This document shows, in pieces, positions 1 through 9,687 of a stretch of 64,000 nt of DNA (positions within the stretch are counted from its first letter, which is position 1; each line of letters starts with the position of its first letter). Origin of the DNA: JAEXOD01 sp963663265 (GTDB lineage: Bacteria; Bacteroidota; Ignavibacteria; Ignavibacteriales; Melioribacteraceae); contig CAXXXM010000002.1 of assembly GCA_963663265.2 (NCBI GenBank), positions 1,178,001-1,242,000 on the forward strand, read 5' to 3'. Under the pieces are notes generated by a model that saw only the letters and a list, made by a program, of their open reading frames with translations, was not told where the DNA came from and made no database searches. A program made the translations under genes and the position numbers.

Positions 1-703
1 TATCTGCCATCTTTTCTTGAATAATTGCACTATGTTTTCTTAAGTGTAATCCAATATATCCTATAATTATCAAGGAAAAAGGCAAAACCAACAATGCAAA
101 TACAGTCAATTTCCAACTTATGGAAACAGCCATACCCAAAAACACTACAATAGTAATTGGTTCACGAATCATATTTAGAAACACAGTAGAAACGCTATTC
201 TGAATAATATTAACATCATTTGTTATTCTTGATATCAAATGTCCGGTTTTTTCATTTTTGAAAAAACTCATTGGCAAATTATGTAGATGAATATAAGCAG
301 CATCCCTAATATCTTTTACAACCCCTTGCTCAACAAAAGCTAAATAATAAGACTGCATAAAGCCAAAAAAGTTTTTGCCTAAAAATGCCAACAAAACCAT
401 AATTGATATTTTTAATAAAATATCTTTAGTAGTACCGGAAAAGATAAACTCTTTTGCTTTTTTCGATACCGCCTCCATTCCATCTTCAATAATTGTTGGC
501 TTTTTAATACTTTGCACAGATGTAACCGATTGTTCTGTTTTAGTTACAGCTTTGTTTTCATTAAACAAAGTATCTAATAAAGGAATTGTAAGATAAATTG
601 AAAGACCATTTAACAATGCATAAAGAATTGTACAAACAATTGATAAAGCTAAATGTTTCCAGTACGGTTTAACGTAACGTAATATTCTAAAGTATGTATC
701 CAC
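1..703 (-). CDS. ABC exporter (MsbA-like), N-terminal part, cut by window start
   Basis: Reading the minus strand from a GTG at 703-701 gives about 234 codons open to the window edge. The product starts VDTYFRILRYVKPYWKHLAL and shows the hydrophobic pattern of an ABC type-1 exporter transmembrane domain, including the usual FFKNEKTGHLISRITNDV coupling-helix region near residue 155. This fold fits MsbA/multidrug half-exporters that pump lipid A, lipids or drugs across the inner membrane; the nucleotide-binding half lies outside the window, so the substrate cannot be judged. The GTG start shares one base with the TAG stop of the upstream lipoprotein gene (703-705), so translation is probably coupled and the gene belongs to the long minus-strand operon. 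An insertion of about 50 residues (roughly 48-95, KAVTKTEQ to KKAKEF) lies between the first two membrane segments. Confidence 0.85.
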   Translation of the reverse strand, partial: MDTYFRILRYVKPYWKHLALSIVCTILYALLNGLSIYLTIPLLDTLFNENKAVTKTEQSVTSVQSIKKPTIIEDGMEAVSKKAKEFIFSGTTKDILLKISIMVLLAFLGKNFFGFMQSYYLAFVEQGVVKDIRDAAYIHLHNLPMSFFKNEKTGHLISRITNDVNIIQNSVSTVFLNMIREPITIVVFLGMAVSISWKLTVFALLVLPFSLIIIGYIGLHLRKHSAIIQEKMAD

Positions 704-1950
704 TATTTCTCTATAATATTTAAAGTTTTAATTCCACAACCGAGTTTTGTTTCGATTTCGTGAATATTTGTTTTTGTTTTAAGATTATATATAATAATTT
801 TTTTTACATTATTATTTATTTGTTCATACACTAAATAACCACTTCGTAAAATAAAATCAATATTTGAATCATTTTCAACTACATACAACATCTCCGAGTT
901 TTTTATATCGTAAGCAATTAAAAGTGACTGTATACTTGACTGCATGTCGGTGTTATCATATTTCTCAAGATATATTATTACGTATCTTTCATCATTACTC
1001 CAATCAACTCGCGATACTGAATAGTTAGCACTTGTAATATAAGTTTTAACCTTTGTATTTAAGTCTTTATAAAATAATTGCGTAAGTCCATCTGATTGGT
1101 TAAAATCAATAAAATGTTTGCCTGATGGTGATTTCACTTTTATTACAACAGTCCCTAAGTTGGGTATCCCGTTTTTAAGTACATCAAAGGATTCAAATTT
1201 CGATTCAACCTTCACTCCTTCTGAAGAATAATAATTTGTCGTTTTATTTACCTTCTGCATATTTGTTGAATCAAAATTTAAGTAGGTAAGCTTAAACATA
1301 TTATCATGTTCAAATGTTGAAAAAACCTGAAACAATGTATTTATTTTATCAATATTCTTAAATGTATTATTGTTGACATTATATTTATTTATTTCAATTT
1401 TTTTTAATATAGGATATCCTTTATATTTAGGATTTTTATCGGCAGTCAACACATAAACCATTTGATTTTTTTCATCACTATTAATGCTTATAATATTTCT
1501 TTTGGGATCTGTCCATAACATTTTTATAGTCTTTTTTAGAAGATTAAAATTATACAGACTGATTTTCTTTTGATGATAACCCAAAAATAAAATATTTGAA
1601 AAAGAATCATAAATTAAAGAATCACCTTTAATAATTTTGAAATTGGTAATAATGGAATCTTGCCAAAGCGATAATCCTCTTTCGCCTGCATCAAAGCTAT
1701 AATCATATTTACCTAAACATAACGAGTAGACTTGTTTATCAGCTTTTACAAAAGTCTTTACAAACATAGTATCAGAAATAATATTGGACAATTCTTTTTG
1801 ATACGAATTAACCGAGTCCAAATCCGAAAATGTTTTAACAACAACTGAATAGAAATCATTAGTAGTATTATTTTTTTTATCGGTATTACTACATGCCCAC
1901 AAAGCAACAACAGCCAGCAATAAAATAAATTTATGTTTATTATTTTCCAC
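703..1950 (-). CDS. Predicted lipoprotein, TolB/PD40-like repeat protein of unknown function
   Basis: 415 residues. The N-terminus has a lipoprotein signal peptide: basic start, hydrophobic stretch, then LWAC with the lipidated Cys at residue 20. The body is beta-rich with repeated strand patterns such as VDWSNDERYVIIYLE and GKHFIDFNQSDG that resemble PD40/WD-like beta-propeller blades, so an envelope-anchored propeller is plausible. I do not recognise a specific family. The start is a GTG inside the 3' end of xerD (11-nt overlap) without an obvious Shine-Dalgarno sequence, which points to coupling. The stop overlaps the GTG of the ABC exporter by one base. The shared operon with an exporter suggests an envelope role, but that is inference. 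Confidence 0.8.
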   Translation of the reverse strand: MENNKHKFILLLAVVALWACSNTDKKNNTTNDFYSVVVKTFSDLDSVNSYQKELSNIISDTMFVKTFVKADKQVYSLCLGKYDYSFDAGERGLSLWQDSIITNFKIIKGDSLIYDSFSNILFLGYHQKKISLYNFNLLKKTIKMLWTDPKRNIISINSDEKNQMVYVLTADKNPKYKGYPILKKIEINKYNVNNNTFKNIDKINTLFQVFSTFEHDNMFKLTYLNFDSTNMQKVNKTTNYYSSEGVKVESKFESFDVLKNGIPNLGTVVIKVKSPSGKHFIDFNQSDGLTQLFYKDLNTKVKTYITSANYSVSRVDWSNDERYVIIYLEKYDNTDMQSSIQSLLIAYDIKNSEMLYVVENDSNIDFILRSGYLVYEQINNNVKKIIIYNLKTKTNIHEIETKLGCGIKTLNIIEK

Positions 1951-2833
1951 GCGGATGAAACTCCCTATGTACTTGTTTAATATAATCTCTATCTATATGT
2001 GTATAAATTTGAGTAGTTGAAATATCGGCGTGTCCAAGCATTTCTTGAACAGCACGTAAATCTGCACCTCCTTCTACAAGATGAGTTGCAAAAGAATGTC
2101 GAAATGTATGAGGATGTACTTCTTTATTAATATTTGCTTCTTTAGTATAAAAATCAATTATTTTCCATACTCCCATACGTGATAGCTGTGTGCCTCGCCT
2201 ATTTAATAAAACGTAATTTTTACTTTTTAATTTATTTTCTAATATTGGACGGGCATAAACAAAATATTTATTCAACCATTCTATTGCACTACTGCCTATT
2301 GGTACAATTCTTTGCTTGGAGCCTTTTCCAAGCACTCTAATTACTTCATCACTTAAAAACAAATCACTTATTTTCAGATTAATTAACTCCGAAACACGTA
2401 AGCCTGATGAGTACATAACTTCCATTAATACTCTATCGCGCAAGCCTAATGTATCGGAAGTATCCGGCAAAGCAAACATTTTATCAATTTCGCTTATTGA
2501 TAATACAACAGGCAATTTTCGGTACCTTCTATTAGAAGATAATCTTTCAGTTGGATTTATTCTAATATATTTATTTTGATGTAAATAATTAAAAAAACTT
2601 TTAAATGACGAAATATACCTTGCCGTAGTGGAGTTTGTTAGTCCATTTTTTTGTTGAATTAAAAAATAATCAGTTAATATATCCGCAGTTATATTATCCC
2701 AATCGTTAATACTTACATCAGAACAGTACAGCATTAGTTTATTTAAATCCGTCTCGTACGAAATAACAGTATTATCCGAAAGATTTAATTCCAACTTTAG
2801 GACAGTTAAAAACTCTTTTAATAAAATATCCAT
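1940..2833 (-). CDS. xerD: Tyrosine recombinase XerD
   Basis: 297 residues, the normal length for XerC/XerD. It has an N-terminal SAM-like core-binding domain (about 1-95) and a C-terminal catalytic domain with all six active-site residues visible: R146 (GLRVSEL), K170 (VLGKGSKQR), H242 and R245 (HPHTFRHSF), H268 (LGHAD) and the nucleophile Y277 (TTQIYTHI). The C-terminal HREFHPRGK tail is typical of XerD. Together with XerC it would resolve chromosome dimers at dif by stepwise strand exchange at division. It could also act alone as a XerA-type enzyme; no xerC is present here. The ATG overlaps the stop of the PgpH-type gene by one base (TAATG). No integrase-like context is seen, so this is the housekeeping enzyme. 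Confidence 0.95.
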   Translation of the reverse strand: MDILLKEFLTVLKLELNLSDNTVISYETDLNKLMLYCSDVSINDWDNITADILTDYFLIQQKNGLTNSTTARYISSFKSFFNYLHQNKYIRINPTERLSSNRRYRKLPVVLSISEIDKMFALPDTSDTLGLRDRVLMEVMYSSGLRVSELINLKISDLFLSDEVIRVLGKGSKQRIVPIGSSAIEWLNKYFVYARPILENKLKSKNYVLLNRRGTQLSRMGVWKIIDFYTKEANINKEVHPHTFRHSFATHLVEGGADLRAVQEMLGHADISTTQIYTHIDRDYIKQVHREFHPRGK

Positions 2834-5040
2834 TAACTTTGGGCTTTTGAATTGCTTTCTAATTCTTCTTGTTTAGGGTATCTTATTCTTTTGTGATGCT
2901 GGCTTACTAAGATATTTAAAAATGATTCTTTTATTTTTTTCATATCTTGAATTGTTAATGGCGATTCATCCAATTGACCGTCTTCTAAACGCATTTTGAT
3001 AAGGTTGTTTATCATATTCTCAATTTTATTGGCATCAGGTTCAATCATTGCTCTTGCTGCTGATTCGCATGCATCTGCCAGCATTAATAACGACGTTTCT
3101 TTTGTATTAGGTTTAGGTCCCTTGTATCGGTAATCTTCAATATTTACCGTTTCCGGCGGATAATATGTTTTTGCCTTTTCATAAAAATAAGAAATCACCA
3201 TTGTTCCATGATGCATAGGAATAAACTTAATAATTTCTTCAGGAAGTTTATGCCTTTTAGCAAATTCAATCCCCTTTGTAACATGCCTAAGTATATACTC
3301 AACACTCTTTAATGGTTCAACCTGTTCATGAATATTAACGTTATTTAATTGATTTTCCACAAAAGCTTCCGGGTCGCTAAGTTTTCCAATATCATGATAA
3401 TATGCACCAACTCGAGCAAGAATAGGATTGGCACCAATAGCTCCGGCAGCTCCTTCCACTAATGCTCCTATTGAAATTGAGTGAGTAAAGGTCCCCGGTG
3501 CGGACTGGGCTAATTCTTTTAACACAGGTGAATTAAAGTCAGTTAATTCAAGATATGTTAATTCTGTTGTAATTTTAAATGTACGTTCAATAAAAATTAT
3601 TAATCCAAAAGTTAATGCAGGGCTGATAATTGAATTTGAGATTGCAAAAACAGTATTCCACAATATGGTTAAATAAGAATCAAACCGTTCAAAACCAAAT
3701 CCTATTATACCTGCCAAATAGGCAATAAGGATAAAACAAAACGACCTGTAAATTTGTGTCCTATTTTTAATGTCTCTTACTGTATAAGCTGCAAGACCAC
3801 CGGCAACAATATTCATAACGGAAAAGATATAATCATTCCCCCTTAAACCACCGGCAATTAAAGATACAATTACAGTACCATAAAATCCAATTCGAGAATC
3901 GAAAATTATAGTTAATAACATGGAAGAAACAGGAATAAATACTAAATACTCAACAGGTGCATTAACATTTAATTGCCTAAATATAAATGTAATAAAACTT
4001 ATAAATACAATAATTATTGCAATTAGAAGTAATTTTTTGTTATCAAAAAATATCTTTTTTCTAAACAAAAAAAGATATACAACAAACAACGCAAGCACAA
4101 TAACAATATGCAGAAGCTTTCCAATAAATTGAGTAATACTGCCCCAGGCACCAATTTCATCAGCTTTTGCAACCATGTAAGAATCAATCTTTAATTTAAT
4201 ATCGTTTGTAATTCTATCATGTTTACCAACAATTCGCTCATTTTCGTTTACTATACCAATATTTCGTGAAACTTTATCGGCAGCTACTTCCTTTGCATTT
4301 TCTGTTAGTTTTGCATTATATACAATATTAGCAGTTAAAAATCTCATTAAATAATTTGAAGCGGCGTTAATAACTTGAATATTATTGCTAAAATTATTTC
4401 TTATATATAACATCACAAAGTTTTTTGCACTACTAAAATCGAAATATTTTGTTTTGTTAGTTATAGTTTCAAATTTGCCATCTCTAACACTAATACTATC
4501 AAAGCTAATTTTACCGTACTCTCTATCTAATAAACCACGTTGATATATTTTGTCGTATATTTCAACAGAAAGGTTGAATAAATAATTTAATCCTTTATTA
4601 TTCCTTAATGCTAAACTGTTGTCAACTTTTCTTAGGTTTTTAAGAACAGAATAATCCTCCTCCCTAATCCCCAATTTTGACAAACGCGGCTGAATACCAT
4701 TAATGATATCGTCGTTAATAGTATTTGCTAAAATTTTATTAAAGTATTTAATTGAATCAACTGTTTTGTTAAGCAAATCGTTATTTTTAAAAAAAACAGG
4801 TAATACATACTTCATTACCTGTTTTTTTTCTTCTTCATAAACACTTTTATCCTTTAGAATTTCAAAGGGAGTTGATGCAATTAAATCTTCTTGAATCCAG
4901 ATAGAACCAACACTAACCTCTGATTCCAATGCTTCACCTTTTGGGAACATTAGACTAATTAGAACTACAGTTGCAATTGCAATTACAACCTTAATTCTTT
5001 TACTTGATATCAAGAAGTTATATGTTTCCTCAGAAATCAT
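2833..5040 (-). CDS. pgpH: 7TM-HD family phosphohydrolase (PgpH-type c-di-AMP phosphodiesterase)
   Basis: 735 residues with the full PgpH order: an N-terminal membrane anchor (about 17-33), an extracytoplasmic domain (about 35-300), a block of seven membrane segments (about 301-490) and a cytoplasmic HD domain. Metal-site motifs are visible: H520 in GTFTHS, HDIGK at 549-553 and MHHGT further on. Characterised members hydrolyse cyclic di-AMP to pApA and so control turgor and cell-wall homeostasis. The family assignment is firm from architecture; the c-di-AMP substrate is family knowledge and was not tested here. The stop overlaps the xerD start by one base. The upstream HAD gene stops two bases before the ATG, so the gene sits in the middle of the operon. 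Confidence 0.9.
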   Translation of the reverse strand: MISEETYNFLISSKRIKVVIAIATVVLISLMFPKGEALESEVSVGSIWIQEDLIASTPFEILKDKSVYEEEKKQVMKYVLPVFFKNNDLLNKTVDSIKYFNKILANTINDDIINGIQPRLSKLGIREEDYSVLKNLRKVDNSLALRNNKGLNYLFNLSVEIYDKIYQRGLLDREYGKISFDSISVRDGKFETITNKTKYFDFSSAKNFVMLYIRNNFSNNIQVINAASNYLMRFLTANIVYNAKLTENAKEVAADKVSRNIGIVNENERIVGKHDRITNDIKLKIDSYMVAKADEIGAWGSITQFIGKLLHIVIVLALFVVYLFLFRKKIFFDNKKLLLIAIIIVFISFITFIFRQLNVNAPVEYLVFIPVSSMLLTIIFDSRIGFYGTVIVSLIAGGLRGNDYIFSVMNIVAGGLAAYTVRDIKNRTQIYRSFCFILIAYLAGIIGFGFERFDSYLTILWNTVFAISNSIISPALTFGLIIFIERTFKITTELTYLELTDFNSPVLKELAQSAPGTFTHSISIGALVEGAAGAIGANPILARVGAYYHDIGKLSDPEAFVENQLNNVNIHEQVEPLKSVEYILRHVTKGIEFAKRHKLPEEIIKFIPMHHGTMVISYFYEKAKTYYPPETVNIEDYRYKGPKPNTKETSLLMLADACESAARAMIEPDANKIENMINNLIKMRLEDGQLDESPLTIQDMKKIKESFLNILVSQHHKRIRYPKQEELESNSKAQS

Positions 5041-5041
5041 A

Positions 5042-5902
5042 CTATTTTGTTTTAGCCTTTAATACTAATTCCAAAAAATCCGCTACACCATCTTCGTTAT
5101 TGGTGCCTTTGGTTATGTAATCGGCAAGTCTAAGAATTTCCGGTACGGCATTTTTAACAGCAACTTTTAAAGCTCCGCTTTCAAACAACGACCTATCGTT
5201 ATACCAATCGCCAATTACTGCTGTTTCTTGAGGCTTAATTTTACAATAATTAAGTAATCTTTTTAAGCCTGTCCCCTTACTGCATCCTTGTTTTCTTATT
5301 TCTAAATAATACTGTCCTTTAACTCTTTGTGATTTGTACTGAGCTGTTGTTAAACCGAATGCATATGGAAAAATCATCTTGTTGGCAACATACTTTAATG
5401 AATCTCGCATATCTCCGGTAATAACAATTTCTAAAACACTACTCATCAAACCATTAAATGAACTTACTTCTTTGTACTCGGCACCAAACTTATCTAACAA
5501 CTGAGGGATTAAAACATCGTGTTCAGTATAATAGATAGCTTCATCATGGCATAATGCTATTTTCAATAAAAATTGATCAGCATATTTAACCGCTCGTTGT
5601 ACATGTTTCTCTTTGATATATGAATTAAAAATTGTCTTTCCTTCAGGATAACTTTTTATCAAAGAACCATCAAGAGAAATTAACGGCGTTTGAATATTCA
5701 ATGTTGCAGCATGGTCAATAATTGCACTATGCAACCTGCCTGACGCAAACGATAATTTAACACCAAGTTTTTTTAATTCTTTTACTAATCGCTGAGTATC
5801 TTTTCCTATTTCATTTTCATCGTTAACTAAAGTACCATCTAAATCAAATACAATTAGGCGTAAATTTTTTAACTGTTTTTCATTTAGTTGTTGTTTCTGC
5901 AT
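5042..5902 (-). CDS. Cof-type HAD-IIB family phosphatase
   Basis: 286 residues. HAD motif I is FDLDGT with nucleophile D20 and acid D22, motif II is SFASGR, and motif IV is GDWYNDRSL near residue 237. The cap inserted between motifs II and III is of the C2B type, the layout of Cof/YbiV-like sugar-phosphate and cofactor phosphatases. The substrate cannot be deduced. The ATG at 5902 lies inside the end of the upstream symporter gene (23-nt overlap), and the stop is two bases from the next gene, so expression is coupled to both. Cytoplasmic; no signal peptide. Confidence 0.9.
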   Translation of the reverse strand: MQKQQLNEKQLKNLRLIVFDLDGTLVNDENEIGKDTQRLVKELKKLGVKLSFASGRLHSAIIDHAATLNIQTPLISLDGSLIKSYPEGKTIFNSYIKEKHVQRAVKYADQFLLKIALCHDEAIYYTEHDVLIPQLLDKFGAEYKEVSSFNGLMSSVLEIVITGDMRDSLKYVANKMIFPYAFGLTTAQYKSQRVKGQYYLEIRKQGCSKGTGLKRLLNYCKIKPQETAVIGDWYNDRSLFESGALKVAVKNAVPEILRLADYITKGTNNEDGVADFLELVLKAKTK

Positions 5903-7811
5903 TAATACTCTGTTTTTTAAAATTTAAATAAATAATTATACCACTTACAACTGCAATAGCTAAGGAGATTAATCCTTGTATGTAATCTTTAAATATGATT
6001 CTTCCGGTTGCAAAAAGCGTCATATAAACTACAATAATCCCTAAAATCCAATTTACAAATAAAATCGCATATCCTGTATCAGGTTTAACATTTGGATATT
6101 TCTTTGCAAATTTCTTCCATCCAAAACCACCCGGATGTATTTTTTCATAAAAGTTCTTTAAAGTTTCTTCTTTTTCCGGTTTAGTGATAAATGTAACAAC
6201 TAACCACACAATGGTTGTACCCAAAACAATTGGGAAAAGCGTAATTGGTGATTCCAAACCAAATCCATATTTTGCAATTGGATAAATAATTAATGGAGCT
6301 ATCATTGCTGATATTTCACTCCACGCATTAACTCTCCACCAATACCAACGTAAAATTAATACGGCTCCTAATCCTGCACTTGCATTAATAATAAACTCCC
6401 ATGCACCGGAAATTGTATTTAACAAGTACTTTGTGATAAACAAAGAAGCTATAATTAAAACCACAATTGATAATCTTGAAATCAAAATATAATGTTTTTC
6501 TTCTGCATTTGGTTTAAAAAATCTTCTATAAAAGTCATTTATAATATATGAAGTTCCCCAGTTTAACTGCGATGAAATTGTTGACATATATGCAGCTAAA
6601 AATACAGCAATCATCAATCCTAATAAACCACTTGGTAAATAACGCATCATTAATTTGGGATACATTTTACCGGGGTCTACATAATTTTCAAAACTTTCAT
6701 AAAATTTTGGGTCATTAAAAGCTTGTGCGTTCTTAAGAATTTCAGGATCCTTAATTTTATCTTCTAAAGCAATATTACTCGATTTTGCGTCATTAAATTG
6801 TTCATATGCTGTTTTATAGGCAGCAACTTGCTCTTTACTAAGATTATAATCGGATAACTGAGGGAAAAGAACCAATGCACCTAAAGCTACAATAATCCAA
6901 GGCCAAGGACGTAAGCAATAATGAGCAATTGTAAACCACAATGTTGCAAACAATGAGTGTGATTCGTTTTTTGCAGACATCATTCTTTGAGCTATATAAC
7001 CACCGCCACCAGGATCAGCACCCGGATACCAAGATGCCCACCATTGAACACCAATATAAGCAATAAAAGCTCCTACCGATATTGCCAAAGTTCCACCTAA
7101 AATTGGTTCTGTTATACTTGTACCAATATTAGGCGTAAAGTCAAAAACCCACTTTTCCAAACTAAACTTAATACCATCTATACCGCCAACTGCCGGTATA
7201 CTAACTACAATAACAGCCAACAAAATACTTCCAAATATTGCAATAACAAATTGAATTGCATCAATACGGGCACTACCTAACAAACCCGAAGAAGCAGCAT
7301 AAACCGAAATTGCAACCATACAGATAATAACTAAAGTAAATGAATCAAAATTTGGAATTGTTACTTGAAAAATCTTTTCCATAGCTTTATTTACCCAAGC
7401 AAGAACAATACTATTCATAAAAAAGCCAAGATAAATTGCTCTAAAACCTCTTAAAGCAGCTGCAGGTTTACCGGAATATCTCATTTCAACAAACTCAACA
7501 TCTGTTAAAATTCCGGCTCTTCTCCATAATTTTGCAAAAAAGAAAACTGTTAAAGTACTTCCTATTGCTAAATTCCACCATAACCAGTTACCTGCAATAC
7601 CATTTTTTGCAACTAATTCAGTAACCGCAAGGGGAGTATCTGCTGCAAAAGTTGTTGCTACCATTGCTGTTCCGGCTAACCACCAGGGCATATTTCTACC
7701 GGATAAGAAAAATTCCTGAGTGTTATTACTCGATTTTCTATAATAGTAATAAGCCACACTAAATACTAAAATAAAATATACAATTATAACCGACCAATCT
7801 AATCCTACCAT
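5880..7811 (-). CDS. Sodium:solute symporter (SSS/SLC5 family), long form
   Basis: 643 residues with about 13-14 hydrophobic segments. The start has the family signature of an N-terminal membrane helix followed by EFFLSGRNMPWWLAGTAM and TTFAADTP. A hydrophilic stretch rich in charged residues (about 320-385) is inserted mid-protein, giving a longer protein than the usual 480-550 residues. It would import an unidentified solute using the sodium gradient. The ATG at 7811 has an AGGA six bases upstream. A second symporter of the same superfamily follows on the 5' side, separated by 12 nt, so the two are co-transcribed paralogues that may take different substrates. Confidence 0.93.
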   Translation of the reverse strand: MVGLDWSVIIVYFILVFSVAYYYYRKSSNNTQEFFLSGRNMPWWLAGTAMVATTFAADTPLAVTELVAKNGIAGNWLWWNLAIGSTLTVFFFAKLWRRAGILTDVEFVEMRYSGKPAAALRGFRAIYLGFFMNSIVLAWVNKAMEKIFQVTIPNFDSFTLVIICMVAISVYAASSGLLGSARIDAIQFVIAIFGSILLAVIVVSIPAVGGIDGIKFSLEKWVFDFTPNIGTSITEPILGGTLAISVGAFIAYIGVQWWASWYPGADPGGGGYIAQRMMSAKNESHSLFATLWFTIAHYCLRPWPWIIVALGALVLFPQLSDYNLSKEQVAAYKTAYEQFNDAKSSNIALEDKIKDPEILKNAQAFNDPKFYESFENYVDPGKMYPKLMMRYLPSGLLGLMIAVFLAAYMSTISSQLNWGTSYIINDFYRRFFKPNAEEKHYILISRLSIVVLIIASLFITKYLLNTISGAWEFIINASAGLGAVLILRWYWWRVNAWSEISAMIAPLIIYPIAKYGFGLESPITLFPIVLGTTIVWLVVTFITKPEKEETLKNFYEKIHPGGFGWKKFAKKYPNVKPDTGYAILFVNWILGIIVVYMTLFATGRIIFKDYIQGLISLAIAVVSGIIIYLNFKKQSINAETTTK

Positions 7812-7823
7812 AAAAATCCTATA

Positions 7824-9275
7824 TTATTTCGTTTCACCTTGTTTTCTATCACTCAAAGCAGCTAATATCGATCCAATTGCAACTGTTGTAATAACTCCTA
7901 CTAATGTAAACCATGTCCATGCAACTAATTTTAATGATATTACTGTAATCATTACAAAAATTCCTGCTGTAAAACCGGCAAGTGCATCTTCTTGTTTTGC
8001 CTTTTTATTTATCAATCCCAAAATAAAAGTACCCAACAAACCACCATATGTGAATGAAGCTATACTTAATGCCAATTCAACAACAGCTGCAGGTGACTCC
8101 ATAAATAAAATAGCAGCACAAACAAGCAAACCAGCCCAAATTACTGTAATATAACGCGATATTTTAAGTTCTCTTTCCGGACTTAAATTTTTACCAAACA
8201 TCGGTTTATAAATATCAAGCATAGTTGAAGATGATAACGAGCTGATTGAACCAGCCAAGGTTGATAATGCTGCTGCAAATAAACCGGCTACTATAAATCC
8301 CGAAATTCCAACAGGCAATTTTTCAATAATAAATTTTGGGAAAATTTCATCTGATTTAATATCCATGTGACCATAATAAGCGTATAAAGCAACACCAACA
8401 ACTAAGAAAATAGCAAATTGAAATATTACAACAACACCACTTGTAATAATCGCTTTTTTAGCATTTTTTAAGCTTTTGGTTGTTAATAAACGTTGAACAA
8501 TCAACTGATCGGTACCATGTGAAGCCATCGATAAAAATGCACCACCTAAAAGACCTCCAATTAAAGTATATGGTTGTGCAAAAAATCCGCCAATACCTTT
8601 ATCAAATCCCCAATTGATAATACTAAATTTGTCATCTGCTATTGCAGCATTAAACAAAGTATCTAATCCATTTGGTAATAACCCAATTAATATAATGCCT
8701 GCAATAATGGCACCTACTATATATGTAAACATCTGGATAACATCAACCCAGATAATGCCTTTAACTCCACCGGTCACAGTATATCCTAACGAAATAATTG
8801 CAATAATAATAATTGCCGTTGGATAATTAATATCTAATAACAACTTTAATGGAATAGCAGTAGCAAATAATCTTACTCCATCGGCAGCAGTACGAGTAAA
8901 AAGGAAAACAACTGATGCAAATCTTCTTGTTTTTGTCCCAAATCTTCCTTCTAAAAATGCATATGCTGTATTTAATTCACCCTTAAAGTAAGAAGGTAAA
9001 AAGAAATAAGCCACAACAACTCTGCCCAGCAAATAACCAACCGTTAACTGTAAAAAATTTAAATTTGTTAAATAAGCCAATCCCGGAATAGAAATAAAAG
9101 TAAGTGTACTTGTTTCGGCAGCTACAATTGCAAAACAAACTGCCCACCAGGGTACAGAATCAGACCCAAGAAAATAGTCTTTTACTGACTTTTGTTTACC
9201 ACCCGATAAAACTCCAAAAACTGCTATACCTATCAAATACGCCGCAATAATCACATAATCTAATAATCGTTCCAA
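7824..9275 (-). CDS. Sodium:solute symporter (SSS/SLC5 family)
   Basis: 483 residues with roughly 13 membrane helices. Family features include DYFLGSDSVPWW near residue 33, SYLTF-like AETSTLTFIS after it, and the sodium-site helix region SSLSSSTMLDIYKP around residue 345. The likely start is TTG at 9275-9273, preceded by GAGGAAAT about eight bases upstream, a good ribosome binding site, and there is no better ATG nearby. It probably imports a sugar, organic acid or amino-acid-like solute with sodium; the substrate is unknown. It lies 11 nt after the STAS-domain gene, and its long paralogue follows 12 nt later. Confidence 0.92.
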   Translation of the reverse strand: MERLLDYVIIAAYLIGIAVFGVLSGGKQKSVKDYFLGSDSVPWWAVCFAIVAAETSTLTFISIPGLAYLTNLNFLQLTVGYLLGRVVVAYFFLPSYFKGELNTAYAFLEGRFGTKTRRFASVVFLFTRTAADGVRLFATAIPLKLLLDINYPTAIIIIAIISLGYTVTGGVKGIIWVDVIQMFTYIVGAIIAGIILIGLLPNGLDTLFNAAIADDKFSIINWGFDKGIGGFFAQPYTLIGGLLGGAFLSMASHGTDQLIVQRLLTTKSLKNAKKAIITSGVVVIFQFAIFLVVGVALYAYYGHMDIKSDEIFPKFIIEKLPVGISGFIVAGLFAAALSTLAGSISSLSSSTMLDIYKPMFGKNLSPERELKISRYITVIWAGLLVCAAILFMESPAAVVELALSIASFTYGGLLGTFILGLINKKAKQEDALAGFTAGIFVMITVISLKLVAWTWFTLVGVITTVAIGSILAALSDRKQGETK

Positions 9276-9286
9276 TATTATTTCCT

Positions 9287-9646
9287 CTATTCATTAATAA
9301 ATTTATCCATCGCTTCTTCAACTGTATCATACATTTTTAGAACCCTATCAAGTTGTGATATCTCGATTAACGAACGGACATTTTTGCGAGGAGCGGCTAA
9401 AAGAATTTTACCTTCATTTGCTTGAAGAATCCTAAAAGCCAATAAAATTGCACTCAAACCAGAACTATCACAATAATCAATTTCCGATAAATCAAAAATC
9501 ATTTTTTGAATTTCTTCAGTATGAAGTACAATTGTAAACTCGCCTTTAACTAATCCGGCTATCGAGGCATCAAATCTTTTTTCGTTTAACTTAAAGATTG
9601 TTATGTCATTTACTCTTTTGAACTCAAAGTTAATATTATTACTCAT
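9287..9646 (-). CDS. STAS-domain protein (anti-sigma factor antagonist-like)
   Basis: 119 residues covering one STAS domain. The conserved DSSGL loop (S61/S62) matches the serine that is phosphorylated in SpoIIAA/RsbV proteins, just before a long helix. Such proteins switch partners with serine kinases of the RsbW type to free a sigma factor or control an output. No kinase, phosphatase or sigma factor gene is adjacent, so the partner must be encoded elsewhere. It precedes two symporter genes by 11 nt. Anti-anti-sigma function is a family inference; a transporter-linked STAS role is also possible from the position. Confidence 0.88.
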   Translation of the reverse strand: MSNNINFEFKRVNDITIFKLNEKRFDASIAGLVKGEFTIVLHTEEIQKMIFDLSEIDYCDSSGLSAILLAFRILQANEGKILLAAPRKNVRSLIEISQLDRVLKMYDTVEEAMDKFINE

Positions 9647-9687
9647 AATTTTTCTGTTTATTAAATGTTATAAACTATTATTAAAAA

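Noticed and set aside
1940..2833. Phage or island integrase
   Set aside because: XerD motifs, an intact housekeeping operon around it, and no attachment sites or phage genes nearby argue for the chromosomal recombinase.
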